A stretch of 64,000 bases of DNA from Mesorhizobium opportunistum WSM2075 (GCF_000176035.2 NC_015675.1:1178001-1242000); one strand, 5' to 3'. Counted from the first letter of the stretch, positions 7,829 through 16,741 are shown. Notes: generated by a model from the sequence alone, not told the origin. Program-made: numbers and translations.

Positions 7829-8248
7829 TCACTTCACGGAAAAATCGACCGTTTCCTTCACAGTGCCGTCGACAGCGATCTGCACCTGATAGGTACCGAC
7901 CGGCCAGCCGGCATCCGGCTTGGTCATCGAGGAGTCGACGTGGTTGTCGATCGCGCCGATTTCGAAGTTGACTTCGTCGATCTTGTAGTTCGCCGGCGCA
8001 ACACCGCCGGAATCGACCGAAATCCAGCTCACGGTGAGCTTCGATCCCGAAGCCACCTCGTCCGTCAGGTCGGCGGAGAGGAAAATCTTCGCCGTGTCCG
8101 GTGAAAATGTCGCCTGCGTCTGCTCCGCATGCTCGGTGGCCGAAAGCACGATGTTTTGGAATCCTTCGGCCTGGGCCGGCAAGGCGAATGCCCCAACCGC
8201 CACCAAGGCGACTGTTCCCAACCGTACAACCACCGACCGAATGTGCAT
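7829..8248 (-). CDS. Exported protein of unknown function
   Basis: 139 residues. A Sec signal peptide covers about residues 1-27 ([22 protein letters not shown], cleavage after AQA). The mature part looks like a beta-rich periplasmic protein, with [23 protein letters not shown], then [21 protein letters not shown]. The ending YQVQIAVDG resembles immunoglobulin-like or FixG-like beta domains but is too short to assign. It has no close operon partner: the tRNA lies downstream and yggT is divergent. No catalytic motif seen. Confidence 0.75.
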   Translation of the reverse strand: MHIRSVVVRLGTVALVAVGAFALPAQAEGFQNIVLSATEHAEQTQATFSPDTAKIFLSADLTDEVASGSKLTVSWISVDSGGVAPANYKIDEVNFEIGAIDNHVDSSMTKPDAGWPVGTYQVQIAVDGTVKETVDFSVK

Positions 8249-8492
8249 GCATTTTCCTTTGAAACAAATCGGGGTCTACGCCGACTCACGTCGCGCGTGC
8301 CCGCGGCCGGTTTGTAGAGCTTGGGGATTGGCTTTGTCCATGAAGCCTCGGTGCCGTGACCGGACCATTTTTGACACACCGGCATCGAGCCGAGCGAAAA
8401 ACGGTCATGGTTCGGCATTGGCGCCCATGCAAAGCCAGCCCTTGCCCGTATCGCATGCAATGGCTACATGTCGGCAACAATTGGAGACCGGC

Positions 8493-8789
8493 ATGCTCGC
8501 CCTCATTCAAACAATCGTCATGGCGCTCGACCTCTACTGGTGGGTCATCATCGCCTCGGCGATCTTTTCCTGGCTCTACGCCTTCAACGTCGTCAACTCG
8601 CGCAACCAGTTCGTCGGTAGCATCGGCAACATGCTCTACCGGCTGACCGAGCCGGCGCTGCGGCCGATCCGCCGCTTCATGCCGGACCTTGGCGGCATCG
8701 ACATCTCGCCGATCATCCTGCTTTTGATCCTGTTCTTCCTCAGGCAGTTCATCCTCACCACGGTGGCGCCGCTGCTGCTGGGCGCCTGA
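8493..8789 (+). CDS. YggT-family integral membrane protein
   Basis: 98 residues. Two hydrophobic blocks (about 1-30, and 68-98) frame the YggT signature around [29 protein letters not shown] 8493 is chosen because GGAGA lies six bases upstream and the domain begins there, although the frame stays open far upstream. YggT proteins are one-domain inner-membrane proteins linked to cell division, osmotic tolerance or membrane protein assembly. A DUF167 gene follows after seven bases, a pairing common in alphaproteobacteria. Confidence 0.88.
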   Translation: MLALIQTIVMALDLYWWVIIASAIFSWLYAFNVVNSRNQFVGSIGNMLYRLTEPALRPIRRFMPDLGGIDISPIILLLILFFLRQFILTTVAPLLLGA

Positions 8790-8796
8790 CGACCGC

Positions 8797-9108
8797 ATGA
8801 GCGCGCCGTTCCGCATCCGCGACAACGGCATCGATCTGTTCGTGCGGCTGACGCCGAAATCTTCCGTGGACAGGCTCGAAGGCGTCGAAACGGCGGCGGA
8901 CGGGCGAAGCCACCTGAAGGTGCGGGTCCGCGCCGTGCCGGAAAACGGCGCCGCCAATCAAGCACTGGAAAGACTGGCCGCCAAGACGCTGGGAGTGCCT
9001 GTTTCGGCCGTTTCGGTTGTCGCTGGCGGTACGGCCAGGCTGAAGACGCTGCGTGTCGCGGGTGATCCGGAGGCGCTGTCACGGAGCATTGAAGCGCTCG
9101 GCGGCTGA
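8797..9108 (+). CDS. DUF167 (YggU) family protein
   Basis: 103 residues, soluble. It matches the DUF167 pattern: RLTPKSSVDRLEGV at the N-terminus, HLKVRVRAVPENGAANQALERLAAK in the middle (the conserved PxxGxAN motif), and VVAGGTARLKTLRVAGD toward the end. The biochemical role of the family is not settled. It starts seven bases after yggT and is surely co-transcribed with it. The family usually has about 75-105 residues, so this one is complete. Confidence 0.88.
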   Translation: MSAPFRIRDNGIDLFVRLTPKSSVDRLEGVETAADGRSHLKVRVRAVPENGAANQALERLAAKTLGVPVSAVSVVAGGTARLKTLRVAGDPEALSRSIEALGG

Positions 9109-9157
9109 TCCCACCGCTTGTGCGGCATGGAGACCCTTGATCTGTCTGCGGGACAGC

Positions 9158-9206
9158 GCCCCCCTCTGTCCTGCCGGACATCTCCCCCACGAGGGGGGAG
9201 ATCGCC
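9158..9206. repeat. RIME-like palindromic element (single unit)
   Basis: It begins CCCCCCTCTGTCCTGCC and contains the hairpin TCTCCCCC-ACGA-GGGGGGAGA (9181-9201). The same sequence recurs in inverted form at 24679-24836. It lies between the convergent yggU-like and rpiR-like genes, where a GC-rich hairpin could end transcription from both sides. Confidence 0.75.
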
Positions 9207-9223
9207 AGGCTCGTCGCTGGCTC

Positions 9224-10105
9224 TCAATCCCCCAGCGGCAGCCTTGGGTCGTCGACCTTCAGCGTGTTCACGCTCTGCTTGATGCGGCGCAAATTCTCCA
9301 GCACCTTCGGGCCGCGCGTCTCGGCTACCGACGTCACGAGCATGTCGACGATCGCCAGCAGCGCATAGCGCGACGATGTCGGCTTGTAGATGTTGCCGTC
9401 CTCGAGCGGCTGCAGATGGATGACCGTGTCGGCGACCTTGGCCAGGGCAGAGTCCGGCGCGGTGATGGCGATGGTGGTGGCGCCATATTGCTGGGCGACC
9501 TGTACCGCTTCGATGACCGAACGCGCATAGCCTGAGACGGAAAAGGCGACCAGTGTGGTTTCGGGCGTGGCAACGGCGGCGTACATGCGCTGCAGCTGGC
9601 CGTCGATCTGCGCCAGCACCGGCAGGCCGAGCCGGAACAGCCGGTTCTGCATCTCCGTCGCCATCATCGAGGAGATGCCGCCGGAGCCGATGCACAGAAC
9701 GTTGCCCGACGTCGCGAGCCGCTCGGCGACGGCGACCAGCGTCGTCATGTCGAGGTTCTCGCTGGCGCGCTGGATGGCTGAGATCGCCGCTTCGGTGATG
9801 GCGGAAGCGATGCGCTGCTCGCGCGCGTCGCGGCTCAGCGGCTCGGGCGAAAGATACTGGCCGCCGATGGCGATCGCCTGCGCCAGGTAGAACTTGAAAT
9901 CGCGCAGGCCCTCGCAGCCGAGATTGCGGCAGAAGCGGGTCACCGTCGGTTCGCTGACGCCGACGCGCCCGGCGATCTCCGAAATCGCCGCCTTGGAGGC
10001 GAAGTCGAGATCGGACAGTACCAGGCCCGCCAGCCGGCGGTCCGACTTGGTGCCGTCCTGCGATATCAGCTGCAGCCGCGTGATGATGTCGGCCGGCGTC
10101 TTCAT
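9224..10105 (-). CDS. RpiR-family transcriptional regulator
   Basis: 293 residues. An N-terminal RpiR helix-turn-helix domain (about 1-80; SEIAGRVGVSEPTVTRFCRNLGC) is followed by a SIS sugar-phosphate-binding domain (about 125-260; VLCIGSGGISSMMA, TLVAFSVSGYARSVIEAV, and IAITAPDSALAKVAD). Such proteins sense phosphosugars and control sugar genes. It lies 31 bases downstream of the ABC ATPase gene on the same strand, so it probably regulates this transporter locus, including the divergent binding-protein operon from the shared 11981-12163 promoter region. Confidence 0.92.
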   Translation of the reverse strand: MKTPADIITRLQLISQDGTKSDRRLAGLVLSDLDFASKAAISEIAGRVGVSEPTVTRFCRNLGCEGLRDFKFYLAQAIAIGGQYLSPEPLSRDAREQRIASAITEAAISAIQRASENLDMTTLVAVAERLATSGNVLCIGSGGISSMMATEMQNRLFRLGLPVLAQIDGQLQRMYAAVATPETTLVAFSVSGYARSVIEAVQVAQQYGATTIAITAPDSALAKVADTVIHLQPLEDGNIYKPTSSRYALLAIVDMLVTSVAETRGPKVLENLRRIKQSVNTLKVDDPRLPLGD

Positions 10106-10136
10106 GCGCGTGTATTCGTCATTGGCGCTTCCGTCG

Positions 10137-11213
10137 TCATCTCAGCGGCAGGCCCGTCGCGGTGTCGAACAGATGGATTTTGGCGGGATCGACCGAGACC
10201 GGCAGCAGATCGCCAGGCCTGACCGGCACCCTGTCGCGGAACACGGCACGCACCGCGTCGACACCAATGGAACCATAGACATGGGTCTCGGAGCCGGTCG
10301 GCTCGACCACATCCACCTTCAGCGCCATGGCGTCGGTCGTTTCACCGATGATGAAGTGCTCGGGCCGGATGCCGGCTTCGACCGCGCTGCCCGCCGGCAG
10401 CGGGTTGCCGGCAAGCGCAAGCCGGCCGCCGCCGATCGACTCGAACCAGGTCCTCTCGGGCGTCGTCTTGAGAGCCCCGGAGACAAAGCTCATCGACGGG
10501 GAGCCAAGGAAGCCGGCGACGAACTTGTTGGCCGGCCTGTCGTAGAGTTCGAGCGGCGCCCCGACCTGCTGGATCCGGCCGCGGTCCATCACGACGATGC
10601 GGTCGGCCATGGTCATGGCCTCGATCTGGTCGTGGGTGACGTAGACGATGGTCGATTTCAGCCGCTGGTGCAGCGCCTTGATCTCGACGCGCATCTGCAC
10701 GCGCAACTGCGCATCGAGATTGGACAGCGGTTCGTCGAACAGAAACACCGACGGCTCGCGCACGATGGCGCGGCCCATGGCGACGCGCTGGCGCTGGCCG
10801 CCCGACAATTGCCGGGGGTAGCGGTCGAGATAGGAGAACAGGTTGAGGACGCCGGAGGCCTTCTTGACCTTGTCGTCGATGGCCGTGCGCGTCTCGCCGC
10901 GGATCTTCGGGCCAAAGCCGATGTTGTCGGAGGCCTTGAGATGCGGGAACAGCGCATAGGATTGGAAGACCATGGCGATGTTGCGCTGCTGCGGCGGCAA
11001 GTCGTTGGCACGCACCCCGCCGATCAAAAGGTCACCAGAGGTGATCGTCTCCAGGCCAGCCAGCATGCGCAGCAAGGTCGACTTGCCGCAGCCGGATGGG
11101 CCGACCAGCACCACGAACTCGCCGCTCTTGATATCGAGGCTTATGTTCTCGAGGATCTTGTGCTGGCCGAAGGATTTCGACAGGTCGCGAAACTCGACGT
11201 CGGTCATGGTCAC
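10137..11213 (-). CDS. Sugar-type ABC transporter ATPase (MalK/UgpC class)
   Basis: 358 residues with Walker A GPSGCGKST (about 37-45), LSGGQRQRVAMGRAIVREP, Walker B VFLFDEPLSNLDAQLR, the His of YVTHDQIEAMTMADR, and a C-terminal regulatory/TOBE region (about 240-358). This is the ATPase class serving two-permease carbohydrate importers. It overlaps the SDR gene by four bases and lies 31 bases before rpiR. It most likely pairs with the binding protein and the MalF/MalG-like permeases encoded divergently at 12164-16741. Confidence 0.93.
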   Translation of the reverse strand: MTMTDVEFRDLSKSFGQHKILENISLDIKSGEFVVLVGPSGCGKSTLLRMLAGLETITSGDLLIGGVRANDLPPQQRNIAMVFQSYALFPHLKASDNIGFGPKIRGETRTAIDDKVKKASGVLNLFSYLDRYPRQLSGGQRQRVAMGRAIVREPSVFLFDEPLSNLDAQLRVQMRVEIKALHQRLKSTIVYVTHDQIEAMTMADRIVVMDRGRIQQVGAPLELYDRPANKFVAGFLGSPSMSFVSGALKTTPERTWFESIGGGRLALAGNPLPAGSAVEAGIRPEHFIIGETTDAMALKVDVVEPTGSETHVYGSIGVDAVRAVFRDRVPVRPGDLLPVSVDPAKIHLFDTATGLPLR

Positions 11214-11980
11214 GCTCCCAATATGTCGTCGATGAAGGGCAGGCAGCCGGCGGTCAGCCCGGCATCCACGGGCATCACCACGCCTGTTATGCCCGATGCG
11301 CGGTCCGAGGCAAGGAAGGCCACCGCCTCGGCTACTTCCGAAGCGTTGACGATGCGGCCGAGCGGGTAGAGCCGCTGCAATTTGCCGAGGATCTCCGGAT
11401 CCTTGGCAAGGCGATGGTCCCAGGCGGCGGTACGGATCGATCCCGGGCAGACGACATTGGCGCGCACGCCGCTGCGGCCAAGCTCGACCGCGATCGATTT
11501 GGCATAGGCGTTGATGCCGGCCTTGGCGGCGGCGTAGGCGGGATTGCCGAAATGCGCGATGGCGTTGACGGAGGAGATGAAGACGACATTGCCCGAACCG
11601 CGCGCGGCCATTGCCTTGGCAATGGGGTCGGCGAACATCATCACCCCGGTCAGGTTGAGGTCGAGTTCGTGCTCGATCTTGTCCGCCGTCAGCGCTTTCA
11701 GCGTTTCGGCACGTGTCCAGCCGGCATTGTTGATCAGGATGTCGGGCACGCCATCCTTGTCGAGCACGGCAGCAATGGCCTTCTCCACCGATGCCCGGTC
11801 GAGAAGGTTGAAAACATGGCGCGAGGCAAGGTGTGGGCTGGCCAGCGCCTCGTCGGACTGGTCGCAGCCGACCACCCGCGCGCCCCTGTCGGCCAGCAGT
11901 GCGACGATCGCCGAGCCAAGGCCACCGCCGGCGCCCGTGACAACGACAGTGCGGCCTTCGAATTCGGCTTTCGAAACCAC
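11210..11980 (-). CDS. Short-chain dehydrogenase/reductase
   Basis: 256 residues of classical SDR type. The NAD(P)-binding motif is VVTGAGGGLGSAIV (about 12-25), DILINNAGWTRAE holds the NNAG motif, and the catalytic Ser-Tyr-Lys set is in FISSVNAIAHFGNPAYAAAKAGI. The end, ITGVVMPVDAGLTAG, is also typical. As first gene of the minus operon with the transporter ATPase and RpiR regulator, it probably oxidises the imported sugar or a derived alcohol. Its true substrate is unknown. Confidence 0.92.
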   Translation of the reverse strand: MVSKAEFEGRTVVVTGAGGGLGSAIVALLADRGARVVGCDQSDEALASPHLASRHVFNLLDRASVEKAIAAVLDKDGVPDILINNAGWTRAETLKALTADKIEHELDLNLTGVMMFADPIAKAMAARGSGNVVFISSVNAIAHFGNPAYAAAKAGINAYAKSIAVELGRSGVRANVVCPGSIRTAAWDHRLAKDPEILGKLQRLYPLGRIVNASEVAEAVAFLASDRASGITGVVMPVDAGLTAGCLPFIDDILGA

Positions 11981-12163
11981 GGCGCTTGCTCCTCCCGCAG
12001 GTCAGGCAGATGCCGGCAGGCTAATGAAGGGAATGTAATTAAGCAACATATTAATCCGCTTGCATGCGGCTGATTCATCGATAATGTAGGAAAGTCACAT
12101 AAATCTTGTGCCAACGATCAGGCTCAAGGAGCGCAAAGGCGCGGACAAAATGGGAGAGATCAG

Positions 12164-13396
12164 ATGAACCTTGCGAAATGGACTGTCGGCCTGATGGCCG
12201 GAATGAGCATGCTGGCCTTCGCGGCGCAGGCGAATGCGGGTGAAGTACGGGTCACCGTTGCCGAATACAGCGCCAAGACCGGCCCCTATTTCGAGGAAGT
12301 GAAGAAGGAATTCGAAGCGAAGAATCCCGGCATCACCGTCAAGTTCGAAGTCGTGCCGTGGGATGTGCTGCTGCAGAAGCTGACCACCGACATCACCGCC
12401 GGCACAAATGCCGATCTGTCGATCATCGGCACGCGCTGGCTGATCGACTTTGTCCAGCAGGATGTCGCGGAGCCGCTCGATGGCTACATCACGCCCGAAT
12501 TCAAGGACCGCTTCATCGACACGTTCCTGTCGCCCTCGATCATGAACGGCAAGACCTACGGCCTGCCGATCGCCGCCTCGGCGCGCGCCATGTATTACAA
12601 CAAGGAACTGTTCGAGAAGGCCGGCATCGCCAAGCCGCCGGCAACCTGGACCGAGCTGCAGGAAGACGCCCGCAAGATCAAGGCGCTGGGGACCGGCGCC
12701 TTCGGGTTCGGCCTGCAGGGCAAGGAGATCGAGACGGACGTCTATTACTACTACGCGATGTGGTCGCAAGGCACCGAGATCCTCAACAAGGACGGCACGT
12801 CGGGCCTTGGCACGCCAGGCGCGCTCGAAGCCGCCAAGCTCTACAAGTCGATGATCGACGAGGGGCTGACCGAACCGGGCGTCACCTCCAACAACCGTGA
12901 GGACGTGCAGAACCTGTTCAAGCAGGGCAAGGTCGGCATGATGATCACCGCGCCCTTCCTATCCAACCAGATCAAGGACGAGGCACCGACGCTGAAATAC
13001 GGCGTCGCCGCCATTCCGGCCGGTCCGACCGGCGCACGCGGCACCTATGGCGTCACCGATTCCATGATCATGTTCAAGAACTCCAAGAACAAGGACGAGG
13101 CCTGGAAGCTGATGGACTTCCTGTTCACCACGGAGCAGCGCGCCAAGTTCACGCAAGGCGAGGGCTTCCTGCCGGTGAACAAGGAAGAGGCCAAGATGGA
13201 TTACTACGTCAACAACGCCGATCTGGCCGCCTTCACCGCGCTCCTGCCCGACGCCCGCTTCGCGCCGGTCATCCCGGGTTGGGAAGAAGTCGCCCAGATC
13301 ACGTCGGACGCCATGCAGAAGATCTATCTCGGCGGCGACCCCGAGGCAGGCCTGAAGGACGCGGCGGCGAAGGCCAATGCAGTGTTGAAGAAGTAG
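12164..13396 (+). CDS. Extracellular sugar-binding protein of ABC transporter
   Basis: 410 residues. A Sec signal peptide ends around residue 25 (MLAFAAQANA-GEVRV). The mature protein is a family-1 solute-binding protein: YFEEVKKEFEAKNPGITVKFE near the N-terminus, YGLPIAASARAMYYNKELFEKAG in the hinge region, and DAWKLMDF-like helix segments near the end. It starts behind GGGAGA and reads away from the SDR-ATPase-RpiR operon. Its permease genes begin only at 15051, because an IS110 element and palindromic repeats lie in between. An IS-borne promoter or read-through may be needed to express them. Confidence 0.92.
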   Translation: MNLAKWTVGLMAGMSMLAFAAQANAGEVRVTVAEYSAKTGPYFEEVKKEFEAKNPGITVKFEVVPWDVLLQKLTTDITAGTNADLSIIGTRWLIDFVQQDVAEPLDGYITPEFKDRFIDTFLSPSIMNGKTYGLPIAASARAMYYNKELFEKAGIAKPPATWTELQEDARKIKALGTGAFGFGLQGKEIETDVYYYYAMWSQGTEILNKDGTSGLGTPGALEAAKLYKSMIDEGLTEPGVTSNNREDVQNLFKQGKVGMMITAPFLSNQIKDEAPTLKYGVAAIPAGPTGARGTYGVTDSMIMFKNSKNKDEAWKLMDFLFTTEQRAKFTQGEGFLPVNKEEAKMDYYVNNADLAAFTALLPDARFAPVIPGWEEVAQITSDAMQKIYLGGDPEAGLKDAAAKANAVLKK

Positions 13397-13454
13397 GGGC
13401 GGTGCTAGAGAAATAGGGGCTGCTGAAGGAATAGGGCGTATCTCCCTGCGCCCC

Positions 13455-13488
13455 GTGGCGCGCCCCAGACTCAGGCGGGGCGCGCCAC
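13455..13488 (+). promoter_or_regulatory. Stem-loop after the binding-protein gene
   Basis: GTGGCGCGCCCC (13455-13466) pairs perfectly with GGGGCGCGCCAC (13477-13488) across a ten-base loop, 58 bases after the binding-protein stop. There is no U-run. Such stems often protect the 3' end of binding-protein mRNA so that this subunit exceeds the permeases. Confidence 0.65.
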
Positions 13489-13537
13489 TCAATCTTCAGC
13501 AGAAACAAAATCGTCTACGTCGGCGCCGCCCAGCCAG

Positions 13538-13710
13538 GCTCCTTTCCTCTCCCTCCGGAGGGGGAGAGGTGGCTCGGCGAAGCCGAGACGGAGTGGGGGA
13601 ACCACCTGGCAGCCGCCGCGAACGGATATAGGAAGAGCACCAGGCGCAAGCCTCGCATCGCCTTGCGCCCAGGGGTCGACCCCCACTCCGTCGAGCTTCG
13701 CTCGACACCT
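13538..13710. repeat. RIME-like element, left part, interrupted by IS110
   Basis: Two palindromic units. Unit A (about 13538-13605) contains CCTCTCCCTCCGGAGGGGGAGAGG and a CTCGGCGAAGCCGAG hairpin. Unit B begins at about 13672 (GTCGACCCCCACTCCGTC) with the hairpin GTCGAGCTTCGCTCGAC and stops abruptly at 13710. The rest of unit B resumes at 14860. The uninterrupted counterpart, with units in the other order, is at 43065-43240. Confidence 0.75.
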
Positions 13711-13903
13711 TGTATCTACACGAGAGCGATTTCGTGGGATTGAAGCGATTGAGCCAAGGTCCGGGCGGCCGCCCGGACCTTGGCTTGGCGAAGTCGCCCG
13801 TACCACCTGAGGTTACAGCCGCGGGAGAGCTTGGGATCTTCGCCTTCGTCACGCACGACCGAACAGTCGCTTGGTTCCAACCGTACGCACAAGGCAGGTT
13901 ACC
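13711..13903 (+). ncRNA. Predicted bridge RNA of the IS110 element
   Basis: The non-coding left end has the layout expected of an IS110 bridge RNA. A perfect 34-base palindrome (13752-13785) forms a 5' stem-loop. A target loop follows: CCACCT (13803-13808) copies the left side of the target, and GGGAGAG (13823-13829) is the reverse complement of CTCTCCC on its right. A donor loop follows: ACAGTCGCTTG (13863-13873) copies the element's right end plus core and first bases of the left end, and ACAAG (13889-13893) complements CTTGT at the left end. The left target guide has one mismatch to the occupied site (ACACCT). Transcript ends are not known. Confidence 0.7.
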
Positions 13904-14842
13904 GTGAACAAGATCATTTGTGGAGTTGATGTTTCGAAGGATTGGCTGGACGCGCATGTCTGGCCAGGCGGTGCGGCAGAGCGTTTCGCCAATGACGCGA
14001 CGGGCATCGCAGCTCTTTGGCTGTTCTGCCGTGGCCACGGCGCAGCAATGGCGGTGATGGAGGCGTCGGGCGGCTATGAGAGGCTGGGGTTCATGCTTTT
14101 GTGGGCGCATGGCATGCCGTGCGGCGTGGTCAATGCCAAGAGCGTGCGTCGCTTCGCCGAGGCGATGGGTTATCTGGAAAAGACCGACCGGATCGACGCT
14201 GCTGTCATCGCCCATTACAGCGAAGTCAAGAAGACGGTCCCCACGCCACCGCCGAGCGCTGCCCAGCAGCGGCTCGCCGCACTGGTTGCGCGGCTTTGCC
14301 AGGTTGTCGGCGATGCGACCATCAACAAGCAGCGCAGAAGTGCCGCACGCGACGCCGAGACATGCGCCAGCATCGAGGCCATGCTGGCCTTCCTCAAGCG
14401 CGAGCAACGACGGCTGGAAGGCGAGATTGCCTCGATGATCGACGACGATCCGCTGTGGGCCAGGCTGGAGCGGGCCTTCCGTTCGCTCAAGGGGGTGGCC
14501 GGGCGCACCGTCGCCCGCCTGATGGCCGAACTGCCTGAGATCGGCCTCATCTCCAACAAAGCCATCGCTAAGCTGGCAGGCCTCGCCCCCATCGCAGATG
14601 ACAGCGGCAGGCGGGCCGGCAACAGGCATGTGCGCGGCGGACGCGCCGGGCCGCGAGGCATCCTCTTCATCGTCGCGGCCATCGTGGCCAAGTTCGATCC
14701 CCATCTCAAAGCGTTCGCTCAGCGGTTGCAACAGGCCGGAAAGTCCAAAATGCTCATCCGCATCGCACTCGCCCGAAAACTCCTCGTCATCCTCAATGCA
14801 AAAGCACGCGATGCGCGAGCCGAGTTCGCAAATGCAACTTGA
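13904..14842 (+). CDS. IS110-family transposase (DEDD recombinase)
   Basis: 312 residues from GTG 13904. The N-terminal RuvC-like DEDD domain shows ICGVDVSKDWLDAHVW (first Asp), AVMEASGGYERLG (Glu) and KTDRIDAAVIAHY (the Asp pair). The C-terminal Transposase_20 domain shows LKGVAGRTVARLMAELPEIG and AKLAGLAPIADDSGRRAGNR with the likely catalytic Ser, then GGRAGPRGILFIVA. Length and motifs are complete, so the element may still be active. IS110 transposases act with a bridge RNA encoded in the same element. Confidence 0.93.
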   Translation: MNKIICGVDVSKDWLDAHVWPGGAAERFANDATGIAALWLFCRGHGAAMAVMEASGGYERLGFMLLWAHGMPCGVVNAKSVRRFAEAMGYLEKTDRIDAAVIAHYSEVKKTVPTPPPSAAQQRLAALVARLCQVVGDATINKQRRSAARDAETCASIEAMLAFLKREQRRLEGEIASMIDDDPLWARLERAFRSLKGVAGRTVARLMAELPEIGLISNKAIAKLAGLAPIADDSGRRAGNRHVRGGRAGPRGILFIVAAIVAKFDPHLKAFAQRLQQAGKSKMLIRIALARKLLVILNAKARDARAEFANAT

Positions 14843-14859
14843 CACCCCAGACAGTCGCT

Positions 14860-14892
14860 CTCCCCCGGTCGACGGGGGAGAGGAAGGGCTCC
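14860..14892. repeat. RIME-like element, right part after IS110
   Basis: CTCCCCCGGTCGACGGGGGAGAGGAAGG is the remaining half of unit B of the interrupted palindrome and directly follows the right core CT of the IS. The further 160 bases to the permease start contain no gene and no clear promoter. Confidence 0.7.
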
Positions 14893-15050
14893 CTTCCGCA
14901 ACTGCTGCGGAGGACGGGCAGGCAAGTGAGGACGGCGCTTACGGTTGTAAGCAATCCTGAAGCGGTGTCCTGAAAAGAACGAGGCCGGACCAACTCAATC
15001 TGTTAAGCAGCGAAATCCAATCTCCCCGCAACGCGGTACAAAGCCAGCCG

Positions 15051-15920
15051 ATGCAAAATCGCTTCCTGCCCTACCTCCTGACCTTGCCCAGCCTGTTCCT
15101 GGCGGCGGTCGTCATCTTCTGGCCGGTCTGGGATTTGATCCAGATCTCGACGCATGACGTCAGCCGCTTTGGCCAGTTGCGCGATTTCTCGGGCCTGACC
15201 AATTTTGCCGCGCTCACCGCCGATCCCGATTTCATCGCCGCGCTCTGGCGCACGGGGCTGTGGACCGTGCTGGTGGTTGGCGGGGCGCTGTTGCTGTCGG
15301 TTCCGGTGGCGATGATCCTCAATACCGATTTCTATGGCCGCGGCATTGCCCGCGTCATCATCATGCTGCCCTGGGCGGTATCGCTGACCATGACGGCGGT
15401 CGTCTGGCGCTGGGCGCTGAGCGGTGAAAGCGGCATGCTGAATTCGGCGCTGATCGGGCTGGGCCTGATCGACCACAACATCCAGTGGCTGGCGCAGGCC
15501 GAGACCGCCTTTCCGATGCAGGTGCTGATCGGCATACTGGTGACGGTGCCGTTCACCACGACGATCTTCCTCGGCGGCCTGTCGTCGATCCCCGACGATC
15601 TCTACGAGGCGGCGGCGCTGGAAGGGGCGACACCGCTGCAGCAGTTCCGCGAGATCACCTTTCCGCTGTTGAAGCCGTTCATCAACATCGCCATCGTGCT
15701 CAACACGATCTATGTCTTCAACTCGTTCCCGATCATCTGGGTGATGACGCAAGGTGGGCCGGCGAACTCGACCGATATCCTGGTCACCCACCTCTACAAG
15801 CTCGCCTTCCGCATCGGCAAGCTGGGCGAGGCCTCCGCCGTGTCGCTGGTGATGTTCGCCATATTGCTCATCTTCACCATGATCTATGTGCGGCTGGCGA
15901 TGCGGGAGCAGCGCGCATGA
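15051..15920 (+). CDS. Sugar-type ABC transporter permease (MalF class)
   Basis: 289 residues with six predicted membrane helices. The first is [19 protein letters not shown]. The cytoplasmic EAA loop, [26 protein letters not shown], couples the permease to the ATPase. ATG 15051 begins the domain but has no strong ribosome site, perhaps because the native upstream region has been displaced by the RIME and IS110 insertion. Its stop overlaps the next permease start by four bases. Confidence 0.92.
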   Translation: MQNRFLPYLLTLPSLFLAAVVIFWPVWDLIQISTHDVSRFGQLRDFSGLTNFAALTADPDFIAALWRTGLWTVLVVGGALLLSVPVAMILNTDFYGRGIARVIIMLPWAVSLTMTAVVWRWALSGESGMLNSALIGLGLIDHNIQWLAQAETAFPMQVLIGILVTVPFTTTIFLGGLSSIPDDLYEAAALEGATPLQQFREITFPLLKPFINIAIVLNTIYVFNSFPIIWVMTQGGPANSTDILVTHLYKLAFRIGKLGEASAVSLVMFAILLIFTMIYVRLAMREQRA

Positions 15921-16741
15921 CAAGTAAACTCAAACGCACCGTCATCGCATGGCTGCTGCTGGCGCCCTTGATCGTGGTGACGATCTTTCCCTTCGCGGTG
16001 ATGTTCCTGACCGCGGTCAAGCCGCGGCAGGAGGTGCTGTCGCCGACATGGTGGCCGAGCGAGTTCCGCTGGTCGAATTTCTCCGACATGTGGGTAGCCA
16101 CCGGCTTCGGTCAGGCGCTGGCCAATTCGCTCTACGTCTCGGTCATCGCCACGGTCGGCGCGATCCTGATCTCGGTGCCTGCGGCCTATGCCATGTCGCG
16201 CTTCCGCTTTGCCGGTTACGGCGCCTTCCGTCAGTTCCTGCTGATCTCGCAGATGATCTCGCCGATCGTACTGGTGCTCGGCCTGTTCCGGCTGATGGCC
16301 GCCTGGGGGCTGGTCGAATCGACGACGGCGCTGGGCTTCATCTACATGGCCTTCAACGTCGCCTTCACCGTGTGGATGCTGCAGAGCTATTTCGACACCA
16401 TTCCGCGCGATCTCGAGGAAGCCGCCTGGATGGAGGGTGCCGGCCGCTGGCTGACGCTGCGAAAAGTGTTCCTGCCGCTCTGCCTGCCGGCAATCGCGGT
16501 GACAGCGATCTTCACCTTCATCAACGCCTGGAATGAGTTCGTCGTCGCGCTCACCATGCTGCGCAGCCAGGAAAGCTATACGCTGCCGATCCAGGTGTTC
16601 TCGCTGGTCGCCGGCCGCTACACGATCGAGTGGCATCACGTCATGGCCGCGACGCTGCTGGCGACGCTGCCGGTGGCGATCCTGTTCATCTGGCTGCAGC
16701 GCTACCTGGTTCGGGGTTTGGCGCTCGGGGCCGTCAAATAG
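15917..16741 (+). CDS. Sugar-type ABC transporter permease (MalG class)
   Basis: 274 residues, six predicted membrane helices. It starts at ATG 15917, overlapping the stop of the first permease (ATGA). The EAA loop reads [25 protein letters not shown], and the segment [16 protein letters not shown] is typical of MalG-type subunits. With the first permease it forms the membrane channel for the binding protein (12164-13396) and the ATPase (10137-11213). The open frame extends far upstream but only as an overlap with the first permease. Confidence 0.92.
   Translation: MTSKLKRTVIAWLLLAPLIVVTIFPFAVMFLTAVKPRQEVLSPTWWPSEFRWSNFSDMWVATGFGQALANSLYVSVIATVGAILISVPAAYAMSRFRFAGYGAFRQFLLISQMISPIVLVLGLFRLMAAWGLVESTTALGFIYMAFNVAFTVWMLQSYFDTIPRDLEEAAWMEGAGRWLTLRKVFLPLCLPAIAVTAIFTFINAWNEFVVALTMLRSQESYTLPIQVFSLVAGRYTIEWHHVMAATLLATLPVAILFIWLQRYLVRGLALGAVK

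Larger units (their letters stand above)
13709..14859 (+). mobile_element. IS110-family insertion sequence in a RIME palindrome
   Basis: Boundaries come from comparing the split palindrome with the intact copy at 43065-43240. Left flank ...CGACAC then CT (13709-13710); right end ...ACAGTCG then CT (14858-14859) followed by CTCCCCCGG. Removing the element restores CACCTCTCCCCC. A CT dinucleotide shared at both junctions without terminal inverted repeats matches the known IS110/IS621 core. The element is about 1.15 kb and holds one transposase gene and a 193-base non-coding left end. It separates the sugar-binding protein gene from its permease genes without breaking a reading frame. Confidence 0.85.

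Noticed and set aside
12040..12125. RpiR operator in the divergent transporter promoter (CACA-N7-TGTG)
   Set aside because: Arms of four bases are too short to support a site without other evidence.
13496..14845. 449-codon minus-strand frame across the IS110 element
   Set aside because: Shadow of the transposase frame; its ends run through the palindromic repeats.
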